DNA of 64,000 nucleotides from Flavobacteriaceae bacterium (GCA_947453885.1 CANGIF010000005.1:51650-115649); one strand, 5' to 3'. Numbered from the stretch's first letter, positions 34,928 through 43,321 are shown. Numbers and translations: made by a program. The notes: a model not told the origin generated them from the letters alone.

Positions 34928-35171
34928 AGTTGAATTGTTTTGTAAAAAAATATAAATATACAGTAATGTTTTAAATATTGTAAAAGAGTTGCTATAAATC
35001 TCAATCCAATACATTGAAACTCGTTAAAAGTTGAACAATAAATTAGAGATTGTCCACTTTATAAAAGTTATGTAAAATCAAGAGTTTACGGGTTCTCTTT
35101 ACGTTATAATGAAGCCTGAAACAATTAAAATCAAGTAGCAAAAGCATAGGGTTGCTTTTAAATGCATTCAT

Positions 35172-35936
35172 TTACAAAAAACCTAGTTCCATACATTTTT
35201 TAACAAGTTGAGGGGTGTTGGCACAATTGGTTTTTTTCAACACGTTTTTTCGGTGTTTTTTGACGGTTTCAGCACTAAGATCTAGTCGAATTGCAATTTG
35301 GTTGTTATTTAAACCGTCGGCTGTCATTTTGATGATTTCAATTTCGCGAGGGGAAAATTTCATAAGTTCATCGATATCGCAATTCACACTTTGGTTCATG
35401 TACGATGGTTTTCCGTTTAAGCCAATAAGCGAATATTTATAGGTGTTTGCGGTACTAAGGTGCTCAATACACGTATGGATATTTAATGATTTTCCAAACT
35501 TCCCTTCCTCGTCTAGTGAAAGAATAAGTGCTTGATGGTTTAAAAGTTGGTATTCGCCATTTTTCATTTTGCTCCTAAAACTGTAGTTTACTTTGTAGGA
35601 AGTTAGTAGATCGGGGCTATTTTTGTTGTAGAAAAAATCAATGATTGATTTCTCGCAATTGGCAACAAAAGGCATGTCGTCGGGATGTATAGTTGCTATA
35701 ATGTCTTGAAAAGTTACTTTTTTTGGATGGAAGCCGTGAATTTGTCGAATAGACGGGCTAACATCAGAAATACTCATGTCGAAAAAGTCAACAATGTAAT
35801 AGTAGAAAGTGCCGGTACTGATTATAGAATTGATAATTTCTTTAAAAGCAGTTTTTGGCAGGCGAGTGTTTTTATTCGCTTTAAGCTGCGATTCTTCCCA
35901 AGTTTTGTTTAACAGCTGAATGGCATCGTTTATCAT
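35172..35936 (-). CDS. PAS domain-containing LuxR-type transcriptional regulator
   Basis: 254 residues. The N-terminal two thirds resemble a PAS sensory domain (about 45-185; IRQIHGFHPKKVTFQDIIATIHPDD is a PAS-like core, and the SFRSKMKNGEY segment fits a PAC strand). The C-terminal LuxR-type HTH (about 190-254) has FSPREIEIIKMTADGLNNNQIA and LSAETVKKHRKNVLKKT. No receiver domain, so it should respond to a ligand or partner rather than phosphorylation. Upstream lie palindrome C with a -7-like element and a long leader hairpin (35968-36057), which put it under the same control as the surface genes. Confidence 0.87.
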   Translation of the reverse strand: MINDAIQLLNKTWEESQLKANKNTRLPKTAFKEIINSIISTGTFYYYIVDFFDMSISDVSPSIRQIHGFHPKKVTFQDIIATIHPDDMPFVANCEKSIIDFFYNKNSPDLLTSYKVNYSFRSKMKNGEYQLLNHQALILSLDEEGKFGKSLNIHTCIEHLSTANTYKYSLIGLNGKPSYMNQSVNCDIDELMKFSPREIEIIKMTADGLNNNQIAIRLDLSAETVKKHRKNVLKKTNCANTPQLVKKCMELGFL

Positions 35937-35967
35937 ACAATCAAATTTAAATTCAATTTATAAAATG

Positions 35968-36057
35968 CTTCATTTACGGTTTGGAAAACAAGGTTTTTTA
36001 TAACTAACGACTAAATTAAACCTATACTCCCTCGGATTCCAAACGCAGTAAATGAAG
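35968..36057. repeat. Long leader hairpin of the PAS-LuxR gene
   Basis: Arms 35968-35986 and 36037-36057 pair over CTTCATTTAC and GTTTGGAA with one small asymmetric bulge, about 18 bp. They enclose 50 nt. The predicted start point near 36066 would put this structure over most of the ~130-nt leader. Confidence 0.65.
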
Positions 36058-36070
36058 TTTTTAACTTTTG

Positions 36071-36078
36071 TAAAATTG
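36071..36078 (-). promoter_or_regulatory. -7-like element CAATTTTA downstream of operator C
   Basis: Six of eight matches to TAnnTTTG on the minus strand. Weak alone, but it begins exactly 23 nt after the palindrome, as at the other three operators, and has a TTG 20 nt upstream. Confidence 0.4.
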
Positions 36079-36100
36079 AACTAATTATCAATAGCGCGCA

Positions 36101-36118
36101 ATACCCATTTATGGGTAT
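36101..36118. promoter_or_regulatory. 7-2-7 palindromic operator, copy C
   Basis: Same 18-bp palindrome as copies A, B and D. It lies 165 bp upstream of the PAS-LuxR gene and 86 bp beyond the stop of the response regulator gene at 36205. Confidence 0.7.
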
Positions 36119-36204
36119 TTTTTCAATTATTTTTAAACTCAATAATTAGCTACATTTAAACGAAACCGTTAAACAAAACGAGATAGTGTAGTGAGTGTAA
36201 GGCG

Positions 36205-36816
36205 CTATAAATCGATTTTTTGATTTAAGGCAAAATGTAAAAGTTTGGTCTTGCCTGATGTGCTAATTTTTTTAGTTATGTTGCGTCTGTGGGTATCTAC
36301 CGTGCTTTTACTTATAAAAAGCAACTCAGCAATTTGGTAGGAGTTGTTTCCTTTACCTATAAGTTCTATAATTTCTTTTTCTCTTTGACTTAAAGAAGCG
36401 GTTTCAGAATTGTTAGCAGAACTTAAAAGCAGTGATTTGTCAAAATAGGTTGCGCCATTAATCACGGTTCCTATAGCTTCAACTACTATTAAAAGTGAAG
36501 AAATTTTTAAAATGTAGCCAACGGCACCGGCCGATTTCATTTGTTCAAAAACATCCTGTTGGTCAAACATGGAAAAAGCAATTACTTTTGTTTGCGGGAA
36601 CTCTTGCATTATAACTTTAGTAGCTTCGATACCATTACAAACAGGCATTCGTATGTCAGTTATCACTACATCCGGTTGCAATTCACGCACTAAATTTATC
36701 AATTGCTCGCCATTAGTAGCTTCTCCAACAATGGAAATTTCAGGTTCGTTTTGAAAAAAAAGTTGAATTCCATCAATCAATGCTTGATGGTCTTCTGCTA
36801 TTACTACTGTTATCAT
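36205..36816 (-). CDS. Response regulator, NarL/FixJ family; candidate regulator of the 7-2-7 palindromes
   Basis: 203 residues. Receiver domain (1-120) with E8/D9 (VVIAEDHQ), phospho-acceptor D54 (VVITDIRMP), S in IAFSMFDQ and K in GYILKISS. LuxR-type HTH (about 138-203) with LSQREKEIIELIGKGNNSYQIA and ISKSTVDTHRRNITKKI. Its ATG overlaps the kinase stop by 4 bp (ATGA), so kinase and regulator are translationally coupled. The operon promoter carries palindrome D, consistent with autoregulation. Binding of this protein to the palindromes is inference from operon context and heptamer type. Confidence 0.93.
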   Translation of the reverse strand: MITVVIAEDHQALIDGIQLFFQNEPEISIVGEATNGEQLINLVRELQPDVVITDIRMPVCNGIEATKVIMQEFPQTKVIAFSMFDQQDVFEQMKSAGAVGYILKISSLLIVVEAIGTVINGATYFDKSLLLSSANNSETASLSQREKEIIELIGKGNNSYQIAELLFISKSTVDTHRRNITKKISTSGKTKLLHFALNQKIDL

Positions 36817-38600
36817 AAGGGAATGTCTAAAATTAAAGTGGTTCCTTTTTCAGGAAAACTATCAATTGTAAATGTGCCACCCAGCGCTTCTACTTTTCGT
36901 TCAATTTGGGTCAGTCCCATTCCGTTTTGATTGGTTACAGCGTCTAAATCAAATCCTTTTCCGTTGTCTTCAACAAGAATGTTAATACTGTCAGTGTGTT
37001 GGGTGAGTTGTAGGGTGGCTTTGGTGGCTTTTGCGTGTTTAATAATGTTGGTTAGTAGCTCTTGAATCATTCTAAAAATACTTACTTCAAGTGCGTTATC
37101 TATGCGTTTGTTCATGCCAAAAGGAATAAAGCTAACAGCAATTTTATCTGAAAAATTAATGTTTTTGACAATGTTTTGAATGGCAGGCACCAAACCTTGA
37201 TTGGCAATTACACCTGCATTTTTGGTATGAGCAATGTTTCTTATTTCTAGATAGGCTTCAGTAATGAGTTCCTCCGTTTTTTCAAACAGTTTAGTATCGT
37301 CCGGATTTGTTGCTTTATTCTTAAATTTCAAATGTTCCACATTTAGTTTTAATGTTGCCATTAAACTGCCTAAATTATCGTGTAAATCTTTTGCTATTTT
37401 TTCGCGTTCTTTTTCCTGACCTTCAAGCAACGCGTCTATTTCATTCAACTCCTGATCCTTTAAAGATTTCTCCAGTTTTTGAATTTCTATTTGTTTTACT
37501 TGATTCGCAATTTTGATTCTTTTGGTTCGGTTTTGATATACAAAATAGGTTATAAGTAGACTTATTATGAAACAACCCAAAATGAAGTACAGTAACAATC
37601 TGTTTTCCTTATTTTTTGTTTCGAGTGTTAAATTTTTTAAAGCCAAGTCTTTTGTTTTATACTTGGTTTGTATGTCATTTATTGCAATGTTTTGTTTAGT
37701 AGCATTGATTTCTTCTTCAATTTTATATTTCTTTTTAAAATAGTCCAATGCTTTTTGATGGTCTTTTATTGCTTCGTAGTACACGGACAAAACAGCATAT
37801 ATTTGCCCTTTATAGCTTTTTTCCGAAAATGAAAATTCAAGTTTATCAGCAACAAGCATCAGGTCAATTGCTTTTTGGGTTTGCCCTAATTTAGAATAGG
37901 CATCTGCCTGGTTGGCGTAATTGTAATACAAATCTAAAGGGTTGTTTGTTTTTTTTAAATTCACCAAATCTTTATTCAAATAAAAAATAGCAGAATCAGG
38001 TTTTTTTAAAATTTCATTGAACAAAACAGCAATGTTGTTGTTAATTGCGGAAGCTGTTTTGGGGTCTTTGGCAATTTCATTAAAGCGCATGGCTTTATGA
38101 AAATAAGCCAAACATTCTTTTTCTTTGGTTGCTACGCCAATAGTTAAAGATCCTAACATGCAATATCCTTTGGCCAATCTAGTAGTGTCATGTTTTGATT
38201 GTGCATAATGCAAATAGTCGTTTAAAAAAGCGGTTCCATTGTTAGGACTGTTCTTAACAGCAGCAACTAAATAAGCAAGTTTAATATTTAAATCAATTGC
38301 ATCGGTAGTTTTATGGTACTTTAAGTAGTATTTTTTGGCAAGTATATAATCCTTAAAAGCTATTGCAATACTATTGTTTTCGTTTTCTAAAGTTGCTTTT
38401 ACTTCGTAAAATAAACCTTTTTCGCTTTCCAGCACTTTTGAACTATCAATTTTAGAAAAAATAGTTTCGGCGCTTTTATAGTCTTTCTTTTCTAGAAATA
38501 GTTTCGCTCTTTGTAAATTATTGTTTTGACAAAAAACCATGCTGCTGTTTATTACCAACAGCAACAGAACTAGGTTTTTTAGTTTTATTTTAAACAACAT
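36813..38600 (-). CDS. Sensor histidine kinase with periplasmic TPR region
   Basis: 595 residues. Signal peptide (about 1-25), a periplasmic tetratricopeptide-repeat region (about 28-300; for example KAIDLMLVADKL and KALDYFKKKYK), one membrane helix (about 330-352; LLLYFILGCFIISLLITYFVY), a coiled coil, and a HisKA_3 kinase. The acceptor histidine is in REKIAKDLHDNLGSLMATLK. The ATPase domain has ELLTNIIKHAKA (N box), VEDNGKGFD and NGMGLTQIERKV. Overlaps the response regulator gene by 4 bp, giving a clear cognate pair. TPR-type sensors probably detect a protein or peptide, but the signal is unknown. Confidence 0.92.
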   Translation of the reverse strand: MLFKIKLKNLVLLLLVINSSMVFCQNNNLQRAKLFLEKKDYKSAETIFSKIDSSKVLESEKGLFYEVKATLENENNSIAIAFKDYILAKKYYLKYHKTTDAIDLNIKLAYLVAAVKNSPNNGTAFLNDYLHYAQSKHDTTRLAKGYCMLGSLTIGVATKEKECLAYFHKAMRFNEIAKDPKTASAINNNIAVLFNEILKKPDSAIFYLNKDLVNLKKTNNPLDLYYNYANQADAYSKLGQTQKAIDLMLVADKLEFSFSEKSYKGQIYAVLSVYYEAIKDHQKALDYFKKKYKIEEEINATKQNIAINDIQTKYKTKDLALKNLTLETKNKENRLLLYFILGCFIISLLITYFVYQNRTKRIKIANQVKQIEIQKLEKSLKDQELNEIDALLEGQEKEREKIAKDLHDNLGSLMATLKLNVEHLKFKNKATNPDDTKLFEKTEELITEAYLEIRNIAHTKNAGVIANQGLVPAIQNIVKNINFSDKIAVSFIPFGMNKRIDNALEVSIFRMIQELLTNIIKHAKATKATLQLTQHTDSINILVEDNGKGFDLDAVTNQNGMGLTQIERKVEALGGTFTIDSFPEKGTTLILDIPL

Positions 38601-38606
38601 TGATGA

Positions 38607-39029
38607 TTAAAGAGGTTTAATAGAACCATTACCGCATACTTTTGGTTCTAATATATCGTTCTTCTTAGTGTAAACAGTGGAGCAACTTCCCTCTTTTCCT
38701 CTTCTGTAAATTTCATTTAATTGCGATTGAAAATCATTAGGAGTTAATTCGTTTTCATGAAAAAGTACAGCATCTATTGCTTTAGTTACATCAATTTTTG
38801 AAAGATCTTCAGCAGTTAGTTCAATTTTAAAAAGTTCAATGTTAGCATCTGGGTTGTCTAACATTAGCCCCAAACGATCATAAAACAAAATTACTAGCTT
38901 GTTTTCGCCTTTAATAAAGCCATAATCGGCAATTTTGTATTCATTTCCTATTGCTGGTATTGGCAATGAGACCCCAAAAGCTATTGTGAAGTCATTAACA
39001 AAAATTCCTTTGAAATCGTAATTTTTCAT
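38607..39029 (-). CDS. Hypothetical protein, first gene of the kinase-regulator operon
   Basis: 140 residues, no signal peptide or membrane segment; probably cytoplasmic. I do not recognise a family. It has a beta-rich first half (FVNDFTIAFGVSLPIPAIGNEYKIADYGF, shown here in parts) and a C-terminal segment with two cysteines (KEGSCSTVYTKK and PKVCGNG). Only 6 bp separate it from the kinase gene, and the operon promoter with palindrome D is directly upstream. Its position suggests a link to the signalling system, but nothing in the sequence shows how. Confidence 0.7.
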   Translation of the reverse strand: MKNYDFKGIFVNDFTIAFGVSLPIPAIGNEYKIADYGFIKGENKLVILFYDRLGLMLDNPDANIELFKIELTAEDLSKIDVTKAIDAVLFHENELTPNDFQSQLNEIYRRGKEGSCSTVYTKKNDILEPKVCGNGSIKPL

Positions 39030-39058
39030 TTTTAATAAATTAATGGATTAATAAGTAC

Positions 39059-39066
39059 CAAAATAA
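39059..39066 (-). promoter_or_regulatory. -7-like element TTATTTTG downstream of operator D
   Basis: Seven of eight matches to TAnnTTTG on the minus strand, starting 23 nt after the palindrome edge, with a TTG 18 nt upstream. It gives a leader of only about 25 nt for the operon starting at 39029. Confidence 0.55.
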
Positions 39067-39088
39067 GGTTAAATTTTGGAGATACAAA

Positions 39089-39106
39089 ATACCCATTTAT
39101 GGGTAT
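39089..39106. promoter_or_regulatory. 7-2-7 palindromic operator, copy D
   Basis: Same 18-bp palindrome, 60 bp upstream of the operon encoding the hypothetical protein, the TPR kinase and the NarL-type regulator. Confidence 0.72.
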
Positions 39107-39218
39107 TTTTACAAACAACTAAAAATTCAAACACTTCTATTTGAGCAGTTTAATTGTTTCGAAGATTTTAAGATTCGTTTTAGAAACGCTACTTGTAAGA
39201 AAGTAAGGGGTATAACTA

Positions 39219-40790
39219 CTATTTTTCTAATGCTGCTTTGATCATTTTATCATCAGCGAGAATTGTTTTGAAATAAGCAGCATCTCCCAAAAGTTGTTTT
39301 GCCAATTCGGCAATTAGGTATCGATTAAGTAACTTTTTACTATTTGAACAATTTACAGTAACGCCGCTTTTATTCAGATACTTTTGAAAAAGAGTATAAT
39401 ACTGGTTGGAATGGTTTACTTTTTCTTTTATTTTATCCAAACTTAAAGAAACATAATCATTAGGATGGCTGTCAATTTGTTCAAAAACAAAATGCCCAAC
39501 AATGCCAGATTCCAATAAATACGTAATGCTTTCTTCGCCACGTTCTCCTTCTAAAGGAACAAAAATATCAGGTACTATGCCACCACCGCCATAAACTAAT
39601 CTTCCACGGGGTGTTTTGTATTTTAAAGAATCATTAACTTTTACACTGTCTTTTTCGAATAATTCGCCACTATCGAATCGTTTTTCAAATTCTTTAAAAT
39701 AAGCATCGTGCCCTTTATTGTATGGCTTTTGGATGGATCTACCAGTTGGGGTGAAGTATCTGGCAATGGTTAACCTTACAGCAGAACCGTCTTCAAAATC
39801 CATTTCGCGTTGCACTAATCCTTTGCCAAAAGACCTTCTGCCAATTAGCGTTCCTCGGTCATTATCTTGTAGTGCACCTGCTAAAATTTCGCTAGCCGAA
39901 GCACTGTTTTCGTCAATAAGTACAAAAACTTTTCCCGTTTCAAAACTTCCTTTTTTTGTTGCAAATGTCTTATCAATTTTTCCTTTTTTGTTTTTTGTAA
40001 ATACAATTAGTTGTTTGTCTTTTAAAAATTCGTCGGCAATTTCTACTGCTTTTTCCATATACCCACCACCATTTCCTCTTAAATCAACTACTAATGCAGT
40101 GATGTTTTGTTGTTGTAATTGTGTTAAAGCAGCTTTGAATTCTGTGTAAGTAGATTCCGCAAACCGATTTATTTTGATGTATCCAGTAGTTGGGGTAAGC
40201 AATACAGAAGTCTCTACACTTTTAAGAGCTACAACAGCTCTTGTTACTTTGAATTTTAGCAATTGCTTTGTTTTTTTTCTAAAAACAGTTAGCTCCACTT
40301 TTGAGTTTTCAGCTCCCTTAAGTTTTGAAAACAAATTTTCGGCGGTTATTTTTTTACCATACAATTTAAAATTATCAGCACATAAAATCCGATCGCCAGG
40401 AAGTAATCCCGCTTTTTCAGCAGGTCCTTTCTCGGTTGGTTTTACAACCATAATTGTATCGTTTAATAGGTAAAAATTTACACCAATTCCAACAAAATTT
40501 CCTTTCATACTTTGTGCTTCTACCACTTGGTCTTTTGAGGAAATGTAAACAGAATGAGGATCTAATTTGGATAAAATATTATCAACCGTTAAATCAACAA
40601 TTGAATCTGTGTTAACATTGTCAACGTATTCATTATTTATAAAATCAAGTAACTTATTGATTTTATCTTTATGATTGTTTTTGGCTAAAAAATTATTGTG
40701 TGTAGGGAAATTCAAATATTTACCCAAAAAAATACCAAAGGCAAATACAGTAAATGCAAAGAAGGGAATATATTTAGGTGCTATTTTCAT
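39219..40790 (-). CDS. S41 family C-terminal processing peptidase
   Basis: 523 residues. One N-terminal membrane anchor or signal (about 8-27), a PDZ domain (about 80-165; GPAEKAGLLPGDRIL), and the S41 protease core. The catalytic serine lies in DENSASASEILAGAL and the general-base lysine in SFGKGLVQREM, with LRGNGGGYMEKAVEI forming the oxyanion region. The C-terminal ~130 residues form an extra helical domain seen in the Bacteroidota branch. Periplasmic protein processing or quality control is expected. It ends 113 bp upstream of palindrome D and its start abuts the deaminase gene, so it belongs to the HupE-deaminase operon. Confidence 0.93.
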   Translation of the reverse strand: MKIAPKYIPFFAFTVFAFGIFLGKYLNFPTHNNFLAKNNHKDKINKLLDFINNEYVDNVNTDSIVDLTVDNILSKLDPHSVYISSKDQVVEAQSMKGNFVGIGVNFYLLNDTIMVVKPTEKGPAEKAGLLPGDRILCADNFKLYGKKITAENLFSKLKGAENSKVELTVFRKKTKQLLKFKVTRAVVALKSVETSVLLTPTTGYIKINRFAESTYTEFKAALTQLQQQNITALVVDLRGNGGGYMEKAVEIADEFLKDKQLIVFTKNKKGKIDKTFATKKGSFETGKVFVLIDENSASASEILAGALQDNDRGTLIGRRSFGKGLVQREMDFEDGSAVRLTIARYFTPTGRSIQKPYNKGHDAYFKEFEKRFDSGELFEKDSVKVNDSLKYKTPRGRLVYGGGGIVPDIFVPLEGERGEESITYLLESGIVGHFVFEQIDSHPNDYVSLSLDKIKEKVNHSNQYYTLFQKYLNKSGVTVNCSNSKKLLNRYLIAELAKQLLGDAAYFKTILADDKMIKAALEK

Positions 40791-41218
40791 TAATCTATAA
40801 GGTCTATTTGTGCCACTTCAACACCTGCTTTTTTAAGAAAATCTATGCCAGAAGTATCTCTGTATCCGTTTTGAAACACAACCCTTTTGATGCCGGATTG
40901 ATGAATTAGTTTGCTGCATTCTTTACATGGTGAAAGCGTTATATACAAGGTAGCATCTTGACACGTTTGAGTTGAACTAGCAACTTTTAAAATGGCATTA
41001 GCTTCTGCATGAAGCACATACCAGTTTGTTTCGCCATTTTCGTCTTCGCAGCAATTGTCAAAACCACTTGGAGTGCCATTGTATCCATCTGATATGATCA
41101 TTCGCTCACGTACAATTATGGCGCCAACTTGTTTTCTTTTACAATATGACAATTTGCCCCATTCGCGTGCCATTTTTAAATAGGCAGTATCGTATTTAAG
41201 TTGTTTTTGTATTTCCAT
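40790..41218 (-). CDS. dCMP deaminase family protein
   Basis: 142 residues from the ATG at 41218. Zinc-dependent cytidine/deoxycytidylate deaminase fold. The catalytic HAEANAIL (zinc His and proton-shuttle Glu) and the zinc cysteines in PCKECSKLI are present. The N-terminal region SYCKRKQVGAIIV and DGYNGTPSG is typical of dCMP deaminase and ComE-type proteins, which feed dTMP synthesis. An upstream in-frame ATG at 41245 lies within the preceding gene; the chosen start is 1 bp after that gene's stop codon. The stop shares a base with the S41 start codon. Confidence 0.92.
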   Translation of the reverse strand: MEIQKQLKYDTAYLKMAREWGKLSYCKRKQVGAIIVRERMIISDGYNGTPSGFDNCCEDENGETNWYVLHAEANAILKVASSTQTCQDATLYITLSPCKECSKLIHQSGIKRVVFQNGYRDTSGIDFLKKAGVEVAQIDLID

Positions 41219-41219
41219 T

Positions 41220-41813
41220 TTATTTTTTCCAAATTTCATGTCCAATAATTAACGGTAAAACTACTCCAATAATAAAAGAACAAACCACTAATGTCCAATC
41301 TCTTTTAGAAAATCTAAAAACAGATTGAACCAAATAAGAAAGTAATAATGCCACCACTACTACTATTAATTGTGCACTCTCAATACCTAATGCAAATTCG
41401 CTTAAAGGGAGCAATCTTGATTTTGAAGATCCACCAAGTAAAGAGTTGAAATAGTTTGAGAAACCCAATCCATGAATGATTCCAAAGAACAAGGTTATAA
41501 ATCCAATTATGTTAATACCATCTGTTTTAGCTGACTTTCCAGCGGTAAATAAGTTAGAAACCGCTGTTATTAAAATTGTAATAGGAATTAAAAATTCAAT
41601 TAAACGTGGTTGTACAGAAATCATTCCAAAAACTGCTAAAAGCAAAGCTAAAGTATGTCCTAAAGTAAAAATCGACACCAAAACCAACAATCTTTTCCAT
41701 TCTTTAAAGCTATATGGAACAGATAAAGCAATTAGGAACAATACATGATCGTATGCGTGGATGTTTAAAACATGCCGCATGCCAATTTCGTAATAAATCC
41801 AAAAATCGGACAT
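41220..41813 (-). CDS. HupE/UreJ family membrane protein
   Basis: 197 residues with about six membrane helices. Conserved HupE/UreJ features: an N-terminal GMRHVLNIHAYDHVLFLIAL with the histidine-rich metal-binding-like pattern (HxxxxxxxDHxLF), TLGHTLALLLAV, and FGIIHGLGFSNYF. Members have been linked to nickel or cobalt transport, but many Bacteroidota homologues have no metal enzyme nearby, as here. Function is therefore only a family-level guess. First gene of the HupE-deaminase-S41 unit. Confidence 0.9.
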   Translation of the reverse strand: MSDFWIYYEIGMRHVLNIHAYDHVLFLIALSVPYSFKEWKRLLVLVSIFTLGHTLALLLAVFGMISVQPRLIEFLIPITILITAVSNLFTAGKSAKTDGINIIGFITLFFGIIHGLGFSNYFNSLLGGSSKSRLLPLSEFALGIESAQLIVVVVALLLSYLVQSVFRFSKRDWTLVVCSFIIGVVLPLIIGHEIWKK

Positions 41814-41928
41814 TTTAATCTATTAAAATTAAGAAATGTAAACATACAATTTATTTTGATTTATTTAAAAAATGATTTCAAATTATGATTTTTTCAAACT
41901 AAAATTTTATTTAAAAATCATTTTCGAG

Positions 41929-41936
41929 TACCTTTG
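41929..41936 (+). promoter_or_regulatory. -7 element TACCTTTG
   Basis: Exact TAnnTTTG match 22 bp before the ATG at 41959. No clear TTG upstream. Confidence 0.5.
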
Positions 41937-41958
41937 TAAGGAATAAAATTAAAACAGT

Positions 41959-42390
41959 ATGTCAATTTCAGATTTATTTGATAACGGTTTCAAAGCCAGA
42001 AACAAAGGTCATTTTTCAGCAATTGTGAGAGTTGCAATGGAAAATGGCAACTTATCCAAAGAAGAAAGAATTTTCTTGGACAAATTAGCGATTCAATTGG
42101 AAATATCTCCAGATGAATACGTGGAAATTTTAGAAAACCCTTTAAAATATCCAATTAATCCACCTTATTTACACACTCAACGTCTAGAACGTTTGTATGA
42201 TTTGTCAAGAATGGTATATGCTGATCATGTTTTAGGTGAAAAACAAAAAGAAATTTTACATCGATTTGTATTGGCTTTGGGTTTTACACCAGGAAATGCT
42301 AATTACATTGTAGACAAAGCACTTTCTTTATTGGTTTTTGGAGTTGATTTAGATACTTTTATTTTCGAAATGCAAAATATGAATAAATAG
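41959..42390 (+). CDS. TerB-like small helical protein
   Basis: 143 residues, mostly helical. The segment HFSAIVRVAMENGNLSKEERIFL followed by LAIQLEISPDEY resembles the TerB/DjlA-type fold found in tellurite-resistance and chaperone-associated proteins, with an acidic calcium-binding-like turn. Many Bacteroidota carry this stand-alone version without any tellurite function known. No signal peptide. Monocistronic, with its own promoter-like element and terminator. Confidence 0.7.
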   Translation: MSISDLFDNGFKARNKGHFSAIVRVAMENGNLSKEERIFLDKLAIQLEISPDEYVEILENPLKYPINPPYLHTQRLERLYDLSRMVYADHVLGEKQKEILHRFVLALGFTPGNANYIVDKALSLLVFGVDLDTFIFEMQNMNK

Positions 42391-42419
42391 AATTTATAAA
42401 TATAAAATTCTTTATAAAC

Positions 42420-42463
42420 CACAGATTTTAAGAGTCAATGTTTCTTTTAATCTGTGTTTTTTT
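42420..42463 (+). terminator. Rho-independent terminator after the TerB-like gene
   Basis: CACAGATT (42420-42427) pairs with AATCTGTG (42449-42456); after a short internal mismatch the stem continues with AAGA/TCTT. A T-run follows. Confidence 0.82.
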
Positions 42464-42496
42464 GTAACAACAAAATTGATTTAGCACTAAATTAAT

Positions 42497-43261
42497 ATGA
42501 AAGTAGCCATCATACAAACGTCACTTTTTTGGGAGCAACCTCAATTAAATAGAGAATTATTTAAGAGTAAAATTGATGCAATTTCTGAAGAAGTAGATTT
42601 AGTGATTTTACCCGAAATGTTTACTTCTGGGTTTACAATGAACCCGGTTAAAGTTGCTGAATTGATGGTAGGTGAAACTGTTTTGTGGTTAAAAGAAATA
42701 GCTATAAATAAGAATTGTGCCTTAGCTGGAAGTTTTGTTGTTTCTGAGAACGAGTTTTTTTTTAATAGATTGCTATTTGTTTATCCATCAGGAGAAGTAA
42801 AGTACTACGACAAAAAACATCTTTTTACATTTTCTGGCGAAAATGTAATATACAAAGCGGGTTTTGAAAGATTAGTTGTTTCTTATAAGGGTTTTACAAT
42901 TTGTCCTTTAATTTGTTATGATTTAAGATTTCCTGTTTTTTCGAGAAATACACAAAGTATTGACCTTTACATTTATGTTGCCAATTGGCCAAAAGTCAGA
43001 ATTCAAGCATGGGATATTTTATTAAAAGCACGTGCAATAGAAAACATGAGTTACGTTGTAGGAGTAAATCGATTGGGGTCAGATGAAAATCAGAACATAT
43101 ATAACGGACATTCACAAATTATTGATTGTTTTGGAACTACAATTTTAAATTTAGAAGAAGAAAATCAAGTTGCTGTTGTAAACATAGAAAAAAAAATGGT
43201 AACAGACGCTAGAACCAAATTTGATTTTCTTAACGATAAGGACGATTTTGATTTAAAATAA
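42497..43261 (+). CDS. Carbon-nitrogen hydrolase (omega-amidase/nitrilase family)
   Basis: 254 residues. All three catalytic residues of the nitrilase superfamily are visible: Glu in ILPEMFTSGF, Lys in YDKKHLFTFSGE and Cys in CPLICYDLRFPVF. The FTSGF and HLFTFSGE motifs match the YafV-like omega-amidase branch, which hydrolyses 2-oxoglutaramate or 2-oxosuccinamate in glutamine and asparagine salvage. The substrate is inferred from the motif class. Cytoplasmic. Confidence 0.9.
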   Translation: MKVAIIQTSLFWEQPQLNRELFKSKIDAISEEVDLVILPEMFTSGFTMNPVKVAELMVGETVLWLKEIAINKNCALAGSFVVSENEFFFNRLLFVYPSGEVKYYDKKHLFTFSGENVIYKAGFERLVVSYKGFTICPLICYDLRFPVFSRNTQSIDLYIYVANWPKVRIQAWDILLKARAIENMSYVVGVNRLGSDENQNIYNGHSQIIDCFGTTILNLEEENQVAVVNIEKKMVTDARTKFDFLNDKDDFDLK

Positions 43262-43321
43262 GCTAAATACAATTGCTTTTTTCAAATTAGATTTTCATTA
43301 CTAAAATGTAAAATCAATTTG

